Origin: a bacterium
GTDB lineage: Bacteria > Planctomycetota > UBA1135 > UBA2386
Reading direction: 5' to 3'
Length of the DNA: 64,000 bases
Assembly (NCBI GenBank): GCA_030432695.1
Contig: JAUILN010000010.1
Location: 1 to 64,000, forward strand
The notes under the pieces were generated by a model. It was not told the origin of the DNA. It saw only the letters and a program-made list of their open reading frames with translations, and did no database searches. Of the stretch, positions 52,963 through 61,904 are shown piece by piece; the stretch's first letter is position 1, and each line of letters opens with the position of its first letter. A program made the position numbers and the translations under genes.

Positions 52963-54945
52963 ATGAACACCTCCAAGAGCTTCCTCCTCGCGCCCCTGGC
53001 GCTGGGCCTCGCCTCCCTGGCCCACGCCCAGACCACCTTCACGACCAACACGCCGAACACCTGCCAGCGGCCGGACTCGATCCGCGCGGGTGACCTCGAC
53101 CTCGACGGCCTGGTCGACGTGCTCTCGACCCACCCTGGCTCAGGCGAGGTCTGCGTGAACCGCAACCTGGGCGGGGGCACGAGCTGGGCCAACTCCACGC
53201 TGTTCACCTATCCCGCCTCGCCGCCGCGCGAACCCACCGAGTCGGTGATCGCCCAGTTCGACGGCGCGGGCCGGCCCGACGTGGCGGTGGTGCTGCGCGC
53301 CACGGCCCAGGTCGCGATCCACACCGCGTCGGGCGCCTGGCCGGGCTTCGCGCCGCCGCAGATCGTCAACATCAACCAGGGCCCGTTCGAGGCCACCGCA
53401 TTCGACTACGACCTGGACGGCGACCTCGACCTGGCGATCGCCTGCGACCTGCCGCAGGTGGTGCACATCCTGGGCAACACCGGCGGCGTGTTCACCACCG
53501 TCGGCGTGATCCCGATCGCGCCCGAGTTCCCGACCTCGATCGAAGCGGGCGACCTCAACGCCGACGGCCGCGCCGACCTGGCGCTGACCACCGCAGCGGG
53601 CCGCGTGCTGGTCCTGATCAACACCACTGCGGGCGTGGTGCCGACCTTCGCGGCGCCGCAGCTGTTCCCGATCGACCCGCGACCCTACGGCATCACCATC
53701 GGCGACCTGAACGGCGACGGCTTCAACGACATCGCCACCGCCAACGCCGGGTTCAGCACGATGAACGTGTTGCTCAACAACCCCCTGCTGCTGCCCGGCA
53801 CCACGGTCGGCTTCGCCACCACGCTCTACCCGTTGGCTCCCGGTGTGATCGCCGGCCCCTGGACCGAGGTCGAGCACGGTGACCTCGACTGCGACGGCGA
53901 CAACGACCTCGCGGTGACCTGCAACTCGTCGAACCGGGTGGTCTGCTTCTGGAACAACGGCAGCGGCACCTTCACCGGCCCCAACACCTTCGGCTCGCCG
54001 CTCGATCCGCAGGACCTGGCCTTCGCCGACTTCAACAACGACGGCCAGCTCGACATGACCACCAACAACCCCGGCTCGGCGCAGCACGGGATCCTGCTGA
54101 ACAACCTGTCGACCGGCTGCTGCGAGCACATCCTGATCGGCGGCGTCTCCGACGGCTTCAACACCTCGAGCCCCAGCGGCCCTGAGGACGCCTGCCCTTC
54201 GCCGGCGCTGACGACCTGGTACACCGGCCCGCGCCGTGACTTCGACGGCCCGGTCGCCTGCGGCCGCCCGTTCATGCACACCTTCCCCGGCATCCCCGGC
54301 ATGGTGAAGTCCGCCCGCCTGCGGATGCGGATGCGCGCCGACTGCACCTCGTCGCCGACCGACCGACTGATGCTCGGCTTCGACACCGGCACCGGCCTGT
54401 TCGCCTGGTCGCAGAACGTCTCGACGCTCACCGGCTCGCCCTGGACCCCGGGCTCGTTCGGCGGCGTGTCGCTGGACCTCGGCGCGCTGCCCGGCGGCAC
54501 CTCGCTGCTCTCCAAGATCTCCACCGACGGCCGCCTCGACGTGGTGTTCCGTGACGGCACGGCCGTCGACTCGATCTTCCTGATCGTCGAGACCTGCGCG
54601 CCGGCCGACAACCCGATGGGCCACAATGCGACGCCCTACATCACCGGCACCACCTGGACCTGGTCGGCCTCGGGCGCCCCGCTGCCCGCCGGCGGCACCG
54701 CGTTCTTCCTCGGCGCCGGCCTCGGCATGGGCCCGATGCTCCCCGGCGGCATGCTCTGCATCACCTCGCCGAGCATCCTCGGCATCGTGCCGACCACCGC
54801 GTCGGGCACCGCGAGCTTCTCGATCCCGGTGCCGGTCACGCCCGCTCCGCCGTGCCTGACCCTGACCACCCAGGCCTTCTCCTGGAACGCCGGCTTCACG
54901 ACCTTCTCGCACAGCAACACGCTGGTGCAGCAGATCTTCGACTGA
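52963..54945 (+). CDS. Secreted FG-GAP/VCBS repeat protein
   Basis: A 660-aa exported protein; the signal peptide ends at AHAQ (about residue 23). Residues 35-390 carry FG-GAP/VCBS units with calcium loops (AGDLDLDGLVDVL, DYDLDGDLDLAI, GDLNADGRADLAL, GDLNGDGFNDIAT, GDLDCDGDNDLAV, ADFNNDGQLDMTT), predicted to form a propeller. Residues 400-560 are a separate beta domain (FMHTFPGIPGMVKSARLRMR) with several Cys. The C-terminal 100 residues, with TASFSIPVPVTPAPPCLTLT and SNTLV, resemble the shared C-terminal domain. The 230 bp upstream contain only the divergent control region. Confidence 0.87.
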   Translation: MNTSKSFLLAPLALGLASLAHAQTTFTTNTPNTCQRPDSIRAGDLDLDGLVDVLSTHPGSGEVCVNRNLGGGTSWANSTLFTYPASPPREPTESVIAQFDGAGRPDVAVVLRATAQVAIHTASGAWPGFAPPQIVNINQGPFEATAFDYDLDGDLDLAIACDLPQVVHILGNTGGVFTTVGVIPIAPEFPTSIEAGDLNADGRADLALTTAAGRVLVLINTTAGVVPTFAAPQLFPIDPRPYGITIGDLNGDGFNDIATANAGFSTMNVLLNNPLLLPGTTVGFATTLYPLAPGVIAGPWTEVEHGDLDCDGDNDLAVTCNSSNRVVCFWNNGSGTFTGPNTFGSPLDPQDLAFADFNNDGQLDMTTNNPGSAQHGILLNNLSTGCCEHILIGGVSDGFNTSSPSGPEDACPSPALTTWYTGPRRDFDGPVACGRPFMHTFPGIPGMVKSARLRMRMRADCTSSPTDRLMLGFDTGTGLFAWSQNVSTLTGSPWTPGSFGGVSLDLGALPGGTSLLSKISTDGRLDVVFRDGTAVDSIFLIVETCAPADNPMGHNATPYITGTTWTWSASGAPLPAGGTAFFLGAGLGMGPMLPGGMLCITSPSILGIVPTTASGTASFSIPVPVTPAPPCLTLTTQAFSWNAGFTTFSHSNTLVQQIFD

Positions 54946-55111
54946 GCGGGGTCGGCCGACCGGGCGCCGGAGGAAGCGACGCGGTGGCCGCTCGCAGCTC
55001 GAGCGACTAGCCTGGGGAACCGAGGCGTAGATGCCTCGACCCCGAGGCGCGCATGACGCAGTCGCAACTGGGCGAGACCTCGGGAGGAGAGTCCCGTCCT
55101 CGAGGTCTGCC

Positions 55112-57703
55112 ATGTTCCGACTCCCCGCGCCCGGCTCGCTGCTCGCCCTCACGACGCTGAGGATCCAGGCCTGCCTCGCTGTCGCTGCTGCGGCAACGTC
55201 GCAGGCCCGTTTCGACACCGGCGACTCCGAGCTGCTCGACATCCCGCCGGATGGCAGCGAGTTCGCGCACGCCGCGGATCTCGATGGCGACGGCCAGACC
55301 GACGTGGTCACCGGGATCGAGGCACGAGACCCCGACGCGCCGCACTCCTTGCGCCTGCTGTTCGCGACCGCAGAAGGAACGCTGCGAGACCGGACCAGCG
55401 AGGTGCTGCCCCCGCCCGGGCCCGGTGGCCTGACGGGCGTCCGAGCCCTTGGCGGGGCCGACATCGATGCGGACGGCGACGAGGACCTGCTCCTCTACCG
55501 CTGGACCACCGGCCCGCAGATCTACCTCAATGACGGAGCCGGGCACTTCGTCGTGGGCGAGGTCGCGCGAGTCAGCGCGCTGGATACCGGCTTCTTCGAT
55601 CCCGTGTTCGCGGACCTCGATGCGGATGGTGATCCCGACCTCGTGGTGCGGCGCACGAACTCGATCGCGGTGTTCGAGAACACCGCCGGAGGCTACTTCC
55701 GGTTCCGCACCGCGATGGGTCATCCCTTGCAGTTCCCGGTTACGTCCGGCATCGCTGCCGCGGATCTCGACGGCGATGGCCACGTCGACCTGACGTCCGG
55801 GTCGACCTTCACCCGCAAGGTCCACTTCGGCGACGGCGCCTTCGGCTTCGCCACCAGCGACCTCCCGATCCGCCGCCAGTCCGAAGCCGTTGCGGCCGCC
55901 GATCTCGACGGCGACGGCGACCTCGATCTCGTGTTCGCGACCTTCACCTACGGTGCGGATCGACCGCGGCACGAGCTGCTGTGGAACGACGGCAACCGGA
56001 CGTTCCGCGAAGACACCGGCCTGCCGCCCGCCATCCCGATGGTGTGGAGCATGGCCGTCGCCGACTTCGACGGCGACGGCGATCCCGACCTCGCCTTCGG
56101 AGGGCGCTACGAGGCACTGCAGCTGCTGCGGAACGACGGAGGACGATTCACCGAGCTGGCTCCCGACCAGGCACCGTCGTTCCGGGGTGGCATCCAGGTC
56201 CTCGCGCCCTTCGACCTCGATGGCGACGGCGACACCGATCTGTTCGTCTCCGCGAATCCGGTCAGTGGCCGGTTGCAGGACCGGGTGTTCCTCAACGACC
56301 TGGGGCGACTGTTCGATCCCGGAGCGAGCTTCCTCGAGGACTCCCGCTTCCCCCGCTTCTCCGCCTTCGACGACCTCGATCTCGATGGCGACCTCGATCT
56401 CGTCCTCCCCGGCGGCGTCGGCTACCTGGAGCGAGACGGTCTGGATGGCACCGGTCTGGCCTGGATCAACAACCGGAGCCTGAACGGCAATTCGCTCAGG
56501 GAATTCGCCGCCCTCGCCGACGTGAACCGCGACTCCCTGCTCGACTACCTCTGGATCGATCGGAACGGCAACCTCAGCCTCGAGGTGCGCGATCCGCGGG
56601 GCAACTACTACGACCAGACCACTCGCCGGCTGCCCACCAACCTCCCCCAGGGACGGTTCTCCGTCGCCGCGTTTGCCGACACCGACGGGGACGGGGAAGT
56701 CGAACTCGCGCTGGGCACGACCTGGGGTGCCCCCTACCTGCTGCTCCGGAACCAGGGCTGGGGATTCTTCAGCTACGAGCCCCTCGATTGGCCGGCCGGT
56801 GGCTACGCCCATCACATCGAGTTCGGCGACCTCGACGGCGATGGCGACCTGGATCTCGTGGTCGGCGGACAGGTCCAGGGCGGCGGCGACGAACCGGTGA
56901 TCCAGCTCTACCGGAACGACGGGTCCGGCCGGTTCCGCGAGATCGTCGGAGCCCCCGCGCCAGGCCCGGGCGTGGCGGACGTCGCGACCTTCGCGCTCGG
57001 CGACGTCGATGGAGACGCCGCGGCGGACATCGTCACCGCGAACCGCCAGGTGCTGCACAACGACGGCCTGGGAGGCCTCAGCGTGGTCGCAGGCGCCCTG
57101 CCGGGGGCCATCGCTCCCGACCGACGCGTTCAGCTCGTCGACCTGGACGACGACGGTGACCTCGACGTGCTGGCTGCAACCGACGAGAGGAACACGGCGA
57201 TCTTCTGGAACGACGGCAGCGGACGGTTCGCAGAGGACCCGGCGACCTTCCCGCACGTCCCACTCGGAGCCGAGGACCATGTGATCGAGGACGTGGATGG
57301 CGACGGTGACCTCGACGTGTTGCCGACCGGCGATCGCGACTTCGGGATGCAGCTCCTGGTGAACCGGCGGATCGACCTGAGGGCTCCGCTGCCGCCTCGC
57401 TTCGGCTCCACCTACGAGGTCGAACTCCATCACCCCGACGGCCGTGACGCGGTGGTCGTGTTCGGGCTCTCGCTCCTCCCCCGCGCCGTGGTGTTCCCGT
57501 TCGGCACCCAGCGCATCGACCTCGCGGGCCCTGCGGTCGCCGAGTTCATCACGCTCTCGTCGGGGCGGGCCCGATCAGCACTGCCGCTGCCACCACCGGT
57601 GCCTGCCCTGAGTGGAACGCCGTTGTACGTGCAGGCTCTGATCCACGATCGGCAGGGCGCGCCCCAACTGACCGCACTGCTCGCACGACCGGTGTTCCGC
57701 TGA
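55112..57703 (+). CDS. Secreted FG-GAP/VCBS repeat protein, long form
   Basis: An 863-aa protein. The start at 55112 gives a signal-like N-terminus (LAVAAAATSQARF). About a dozen FG-GAP units follow to about residue 755, each with a DLDGDGxxDL-type loop (AADLDGDGQTDVV, ADLDADGDPDLVV, ADFDGDGDPDLAF, GDLDGDGDLDLVV, VDLDDDGDLDVL) alternating with LLRNDG(G)-type strands (LLWNDGNRTF, LYRNDGSGRF), the VCBS hallmark. The C-terminal 110 residues (LPPRFGSTYEVEL; ARSALPLPPPVPALSGTPLY, then VQALI) are the shared C-terminal domain. It is probably a Ca2+-binding surface or extracellular protein. Confidence 0.87.
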   Translation: MFRLPAPGSLLALTTLRIQACLAVAAAATSQARFDTGDSELLDIPPDGSEFAHAADLDGDGQTDVVTGIEARDPDAPHSLRLLFATAEGTLRDRTSEVLPPPGPGGLTGVRALGGADIDADGDEDLLLYRWTTGPQIYLNDGAGHFVVGEVARVSALDTGFFDPVFADLDADGDPDLVVRRTNSIAVFENTAGGYFRFRTAMGHPLQFPVTSGIAAADLDGDGHVDLTSGSTFTRKVHFGDGAFGFATSDLPIRRQSEAVAAADLDGDGDLDLVFATFTYGADRPRHELLWNDGNRTFREDTGLPPAIPMVWSMAVADFDGDGDPDLAFGGRYEALQLLRNDGGRFTELAPDQAPSFRGGIQVLAPFDLDGDGDTDLFVSANPVSGRLQDRVFLNDLGRLFDPGASFLEDSRFPRFSAFDDLDLDGDLDLVLPGGVGYLERDGLDGTGLAWINNRSLNGNSLREFAALADVNRDSLLDYLWIDRNGNLSLEVRDPRGNYYDQTTRRLPTNLPQGRFSVAAFADTDGDGEVELALGTTWGAPYLLLRNQGWGFFSYEPLDWPAGGYAHHIEFGDLDGDGDLDLVVGGQVQGGGDEPVIQLYRNDGSGRFREIVGAPAPGPGVADVATFALGDVDGDAAADIVTANRQVLHNDGLGGLSVVAGALPGAIAPDRRVQLVDLDDDGDLDVLAATDERNTAIFWNDGSGRFAEDPATFPHVPLGAEDHVIEDVDGDGDLDVLPTGDRDFGMQLLVNRRIDLRAPLPPRFGSTYEVELHHPDGRDAVVVFGLSLLPRAVVFPFGTQRIDLAGPAVAEFITLSSGRARSALPLPPPVPALSGTPLYVQALIHDRQGAPQLTALLARPVFR

Positions 57704-57751
57704 CGGACGAGTCGCGGGAACGCCCCAGCGAGCGAGCTGGCGGCACGCGAG

Positions 57752-57965
57752 GTGGCGCATCAGCTTGCACTGCGGCGCTCCGCCGAAGATCGGCAAGGCG
57801 TCGAGATCACCATCGCCGTCCAGGTCCGCGACGCGACCGACCCCGCCGACGAGGACGCCGGTCGCGTGGAACCGCCCGGTTCGGTCGTTGTGAAGCACGC
57901 CGCACGGACCCTCGACCATGTCCGGATCGCCGTCGCCGTCGCCGTCGAGGTCCACGCACTCCTCC
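57752..57965 (-). pseudogene. FG-GAP repeat remnant
   Basis: A minus-strand frame reads CVDLDGDGDGDPDMVEGPCG, VLHNDRTGRFHATGVLVGG and VGRVADLDGDGDLDALPIFG. These are two FG-GAP/VCBS units without start or rest of a gene. It overlaps, in another frame, the low-quality Arg/Gly-rich end of the metalloprotease-like reading frame. It is the leftover of a deleted FG-GAP gene joined behind that gene. Confidence 0.6.
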
Positions 57966-59831
57966 GGGTCCCCGGCCGTCGCCGGACACTCCGACCAGGA
58001 GCAAACAGTCCAGCGCGGCCGCGACGCGTCCGTCGTCGACCGGAATCCTGGCGACGTCGAGCAGGATCGACAGGTAACGACGCTCCGCGCGGCGGACCGC
58101 CGCCGCCTGCTCGGCAGGCGCGGCATCGACCGCCGCGAGCAGGTCGGCTTCCGCTGCGCGCAGCGAGTCGGGTGCGGCGGCACCGAGCAGACGCCGCGCG
58201 CGGTACAGCGCTTCGAGACGTTCGAAGCCGGCGAAGCGCCAGCGGTTCGCGGGTGCGGGCTCGAAGGGATCGGGGTCGACGCGCTGGCCGGCCTCGAGGT
58301 AGGGCGTGATCGCGGGGCGACCGTCCCTGGCCAGCACGGCGACCGGGCAATCGAGGAGGCGCGCGCGCTGCGCCGGATCGAGTGCGACCGCGTGCCGGTG
58401 CTCGATCACGAAGCCCTGGGCCGCGCGGGCGCGCACCGCGATCTCGAGTCGATGGGCGGCGAGGCGGAGGCGCAGCCCGAAGCGGTGGCCGTCGGCGGCA
58501 GCTGCGTCGCACAGTCCCTTGGGCAGTTCGATCTCCTGGTCGGGCAGGCCCAGGTCGGCGCCGCGGACCAGCAGCCAACGGCCGGCGCGGAGCAGCACCG
58601 GCAGGTAGGCCAGCTCGGCGGTCGGGCGGGCGGTCTGGACGCCGAGGCCGAGGCCGACCTCACCGCGGCCGGGGTTGCGCGCGAAGTCGAGCACCGCGGC
58701 GACCACCGGTTCGGCGGTGCCGCGCTCGACACGGCCGAGCCAGGTCGGCACCGGCCGGCGCGGGAAGTCGAGGCGGGGTCGTCCGTCGGGCACGGCGCCC
58801 GGCGCCAGCAGGATGTCGGTCCTGGAGTAAGGCCCCTGCTGCGGCCAGCCGTAGGCCACCAGCGTCTCGCCGTCCTGCTCCCAACCCCAGTCGCGGTAGT
58901 GGAAGGTGTCGGGGCGGGTCGCGAGCCAGGCCTGCCACTGCCGCTCGATCGCGCCGTCGAGCGGGCCGAACACCTCTCCCATCACCTGCAGGTCCTCGGC
59001 GGCGCGGCCTCCGAACAGCATCGCGTCGCGCCACTCCCGCCAGCCGAGCAGGCGCGCGGGGTCGTCCCACAGGAAACTGGTGAACACGCAGATGTGGCTG
59101 TTGGCTTCGCTGACCTCGCGGAAGGTCCGCGGCGCGGCGCGGAGCGCGCGCAGCTCGGCGGTGGTCGGCATGTTGACCGTCGCCTTGTCGAAGACCGACA
59201 GGGTCAGGCGCTGCCGATCCTCCTCGTAGACGTGGTTCGACGAGGTGTGGGTGATCCCCTCGAGCAGGCGATGCGGCGGGTATGCCGCGCCGCAGCACAT
59301 CATCATCAGGTGCAGGTTCTCGTGCAGCACGAGGTCCCGTTGGTGGTACTGCAGCGAACCCGAGGGGTAGTTGTAGGCGGTGTTCAACCGCCAGTAGGTG
59401 ATCCCGCCGCCGCCGATGCTCTCCGGCCGGAAGTTGCCGTCACTCTCGATCGCGTCGAGCATCCGCTGGTTGGTGGTGCCCATCACGAACGGCATGCGCA
59501 GGCGGTCGTCGCCGGGCGGCGAGCGGCCGAGGATCGCGCGGTGCAGTGGCCACGCGAGTTCGGCGTAGGTCAGGTAGCGCCGCGCGGTCGCCTCGTCGTG
59601 GTCGGTCTTCAGCGCGTAGTGCTGGGAGACGAACCACGACATGCCGTCGGTGTTGCCGACCGTGGGCGAGTAGGTGGCGGGGACCTGTCGGCCCACGGCA
59701 ACGACTTCGACGTGCTCGAGGGTGGCGGAGCGTCCGGAGACGAGGACCCGCGCGGGCGTGGCGGCGGGCGGCGGGACCTGGGGAACGTCGACCGGGAACG
59801 GACTGAGGAGCGCGAGGAGCGTTGCGAGCAT
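57807..59831 (-). CDS. Putative exported zinc metalloprotease (HExxH)
   Basis: A 674-codon frame from the ATG at 59831; the leader MLATLLALLSPFPVDVPQVP is short and only weakly signal-like. A DLVLHENLHLMMM segment holds an HExxH motif (HENLH, residues 170-174). Seventeen residues after its last His comes LLEGITH (Glu191), fitting the third zinc ligand of gluzincin-type peptidases. The flanking YNYPSGSLQYHQRD and EANSHICVFTSFLW look like a conserved catalytic domain to about 310. A beta-rich and helical C-terminal half follows. I know no named family for the whole protein. The last 60 or so codons (Arg/Gly-rich) overlap an FG-GAP remnant in another frame, so the true C-terminus is probably near residue 610 or has been replaced. 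Confidence 0.7.
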   Translation of the reverse strand: MLATLLALLSPFPVDVPQVPPPAATPARVLVSGRSATLEHVEVVAVGRQVPATYSPTVGNTDGMSWFVSQHYALKTDHDEATARRYLTYAELAWPLHRAILGRSPPGDDRLRMPFVMGTTNQRMLDAIESDGNFRPESIGGGGITYWRLNTAYNYPSGSLQYHQRDLVLHENLHLMMMCCGAAYPPHRLLEGITHTSSNHVYEEDRQRLTLSVFDKATVNMPTTAELRALRAAPRTFREVSEANSHICVFTSFLWDDPARLLGWREWRDAMLFGGRAAEDLQVMGEVFGPLDGAIERQWQAWLATRPDTFHYRDWGWEQDGETLVAYGWPQQGPYSRTDILLAPGAVPDGRPRLDFPRRPVPTWLGRVERGTAEPVVAAVLDFARNPGRGEVGLGLGVQTARPTAELAYLPVLLRAGRWLLVRGADLGLPDQEIELPKGLCDAAAADGHRFGLRLRLAAHRLEIAVRARAAQGFVIEHRHAVALDPAQRARLLDCPVAVLARDGRPAITPYLEAGQRVDPDPFEPAPANRWRFAGFERLEALYRARRLLGAAAPDSLRAAEADLLAAVDAAPAEQAAAVRRAERRYLSILLDVARIPVDDGRVAAALDCLLLVGVSGDGRGPGGVRGPRRRRRRRSGHGRGSVRRASQRPNRAVPRDRRPRRRGRSRRGPGRRW

Positions 59832-60023
59832 CGGCGCCGGACAAGGTAGCGGGATCGAATCGCCCCGGCCCGACCTCGGTCACTCCATCGCCGATCGGGT
59901 GCTCTTCCGGATCCAACGCTTCGTGGGGGCTGCCGGCCCGCGACCAACCGCTATCGTCGCGGACGCCTCCCGATACCTCCGGCGTCCTGGCGCCCTTCCC
60001 GGCGATCCCGGACGCGTGTTCCC

Positions 60024-61097
60024 ATGAAGACCCTCCACCTCCTCCCGGCCGCGCTCTGCGCCGCCGCGACCCTCACCCCCCTCGCCGCCCAGAACCGCCT
60101 GGTCCTGCCGCGGAGCCTCGCGACGACCTTCGGCCAGTCGAGCTCCTCGATCCTCGGCCAGGACAGCTCGCGCACGCAGCTGATCTTCGCGCAGCCGTTC
60201 GCGCCGAACACCACCGTCAACGGCGTCGGCTTCCGCCGCGCGGCCAGCACGACGGACTCCGCTGCGTTCACGGTCGACATCGAGATCCGCATGTCGAGCA
60301 CGACCGCCACGCCGGGTGTGCTGTCGTCGACCTTCGCCGCCAACGTGGGCACCGACGAGGTCGTGGTGCTCCCGCGCCAGATGGTGACGGTCCCCGACAT
60401 GCCGGCGAACCGGTCCACGGGTCGCTTCGCCGAGTTCCGCTTCGCGACGCCGTTCGTGTTCGGCACCAACGGGGCGCCCAACCTCAACGTCGAAGTACTC
60501 GTCTACGGTCGCAGCGCGGGCGCCACGTGGAGCACCGACCGCATCTTCGGCGGCACCGCGGGCCGCGAGCAGCTGTCCGGCCAGGGCTGCGGCTCGGCGA
60601 CCAACGACGCGGTGTCGACCACCAACGGTTCGGGCGCCACCTACGTGGCCGGCACGACCGTCGACATCAACTTGACCGGCGCGACCCCGAACTCGACCGC
60701 GGTGGTGATTCCGTCGATCGACATGACGGAATTCGCTCCGGGCATCCCGCTGCCGTACAGCCTCGCGAACCTCGGTGGAATGGCCGGCTGTGACGTGATG
60801 GTGAACGCGAGCTTCGGCGGAATCGGCCTGCCGACCGACGGCGTGGGTGCGGCGACGCTGTCCCTGGCAGTGCCGACGACGCTGTCCGAGGTCGGCATCG
60901 CCTGGCAGTGGCTGTACCTCGTTCCGCCGACCGCCGTGAACCCGCTGGGCCTCGAGACCACCGCGGTCGAGGGGACGTTCATCGGGCCGCGCGTGTCGGT
61001 GCCGGACCTGCAGTACGTGTGGGACCTGTTCGACGTCAACTCGGCCACCGGCACGGCCACGACGGACTCGTGCCCGGTGACGTTGTTCCTGTTCTGA
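60024..61097 (+). CDS. Secreted protein of unknown function with shared C-terminal domain
   Basis: A 357-aa exported protein. The signal peptide is MKTLHLLPAALCAAATLTPL, cleaved near AAQ (residue 23). Residues 25-235 are a beta-rich domain with Thr/Ser-rich strands (FAQPFAPNTTVNGVGFRRA; GRFAEFRFATPFVFG). The C-terminal 110 residues follow the shared pattern, GGMAGCDVMVNASFGGIGLP, GAATLSLAVPTTLSEVGIAW and YLVPPTAVNPLG. No catalytic motif is seen. It stands between the divergent metalloprotease-like gene and the Uma2 gene. Confidence 0.78.
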   Translation: MKTLHLLPAALCAAATLTPLAAQNRLVLPRSLATTFGQSSSSILGQDSSRTQLIFAQPFAPNTTVNGVGFRRAASTTDSAAFTVDIEIRMSSTTATPGVLSSTFAANVGTDEVVVLPRQMVTVPDMPANRSTGRFAEFRFATPFVFGTNGAPNLNVEVLVYGRSAGATWSTDRIFGGTAGREQLSGQGCGSATNDAVSTTNGSGATYVAGTTVDINLTGATPNSTAVVIPSIDMTEFAPGIPLPYSLANLGGMAGCDVMVNASFGGIGLPTDGVGAATLSLAVPTTLSEVGIAWQWLYLVPPTAVNPLGLETTAVEGTFIGPRVSVPDLQYVWDLFDVNSATGTATTDSCPVTLFLF

Positions 61098-61099
61098 GG

Positions 61100-61190
61100 G
61101 ACCCCGACCGCACGGCCGGCGACTCGGGATTTTCGGCATGATCCTGAGAATCCGGCCGCGGAATGCACTCCCCCCGTTGCCTACCTGTTG
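61100..61190 (+). repeat. Conserved leader of the second Uma2-type gene
   Basis: About 90 bp matching the leader at 50620-50709, ending GGAATGCACTCCCCCC, CGTTGCCTACCTGTTG and the ATG at 61191. Identity continues into the coding sequence (MNELVM, then LENGDRLTRVEFERRYEAHP). There is no Shine-Dalgarno, so the block may act in transcription, in translation of a leader-poor mRNA, or simply reflect duplication. Confidence 0.65.
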
Positions 61191-61898
61191 ATGAACGAAC
61201 TCGTGATGGCACCTCGTCCTGTTCCTGCGACCGCGATCCCCGTCCCGCCCCTCGAGAACGGTGACCGGCTCACCCGCGTGGAGTTCGAGCGGCGCTACGA
61301 GGCCCATCCCGAGATCAAGAAGGCTGAATTGATCAACGGGAGGGTCTACGTGGCAAGTCCAGTACGACACACACAACACAGCGGTCCGCAGGGCCGTCTC
61401 GCGGTGCTGCTCGGCACCTACGCATTCGAGACGCCCGGCGTCTCCCTGGGCGACAACGGCACGGTCCGCCTCGACGAGGACAACGAGCCGCAGCCGGACC
61501 TGTTCCTGCGCATCGAGCGCGAGGGCCTCGCCAGCTCACAGATCGACGACGGCTACGTCGACGGGCCGCCGGAACTCGTCGCCGAGATCGCTGCCAGCTC
61601 GGTGAGCTACGACCTGCACGACAAGCTCCACGCCTACCGGCGCTCGGGGGTGCAGGAGTATCTCGTGTGGCGGACCCTCGATGCGGCGATCGACTGGTTC
61701 GAGCTCGTCGACGGCGAGTATCGGCCGCTGGTGCGCTCGGCGACGGGAGTCGTCGAGAGCCGGGTGTTCCCAGGCCTCCGCCTCGACCTCGCGGCCTTGC
61801 TCGAAGGTCGCGACAAGCAGGCGCTCGATGGGCTGCGAGCCTCGCTCGGTGGCGAAGTGCATCGAGAGTTCGTGGCGCGGATCGCACCGAACGACTGA
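61191..61898 (+). CDS. Uma2-family (DUF820) putative restriction-endonuclease-fold protein
   Basis: A 235-aa intact Uma2 protein. The PD-(D/E)xK core is visible: PQPDLFLRI with the first Asp, then GPPELVAEIAASSVSYDLHDK with Glu and the conserved Asp/Lys, RSGVQEYLVWRTLDAAIDWF, and the closing RVFPGLRLDLAALLEGRDKQ. The family is widespread in Cyanobacteria and Planctomycetota, but its targets are unknown. The ATG at 61191 is chosen over the TTG just before and over an upstream ATG that is out of frame. A 161-aa paralogue lacking the core lies at 50710. Confidence 0.88.
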   Translation: MNELVMAPRPVPATAIPVPPLENGDRLTRVEFERRYEAHPEIKKAELINGRVYVASPVRHTQHSGPQGRLAVLLGTYAFETPGVSLGDNGTVRLDEDNEPQPDLFLRIEREGLASSQIDDGYVDGPPELVAEIAASSVSYDLHDKLHAYRRSGVQEYLVWRTLDAAIDWFELVDGEYRPLVRSATGVVESRVFPGLRLDLAALLEGRDKQALDGLRASLGGEVHREFVARIAPND

Positions 61899-61904
61899 CG
61901 CGAG

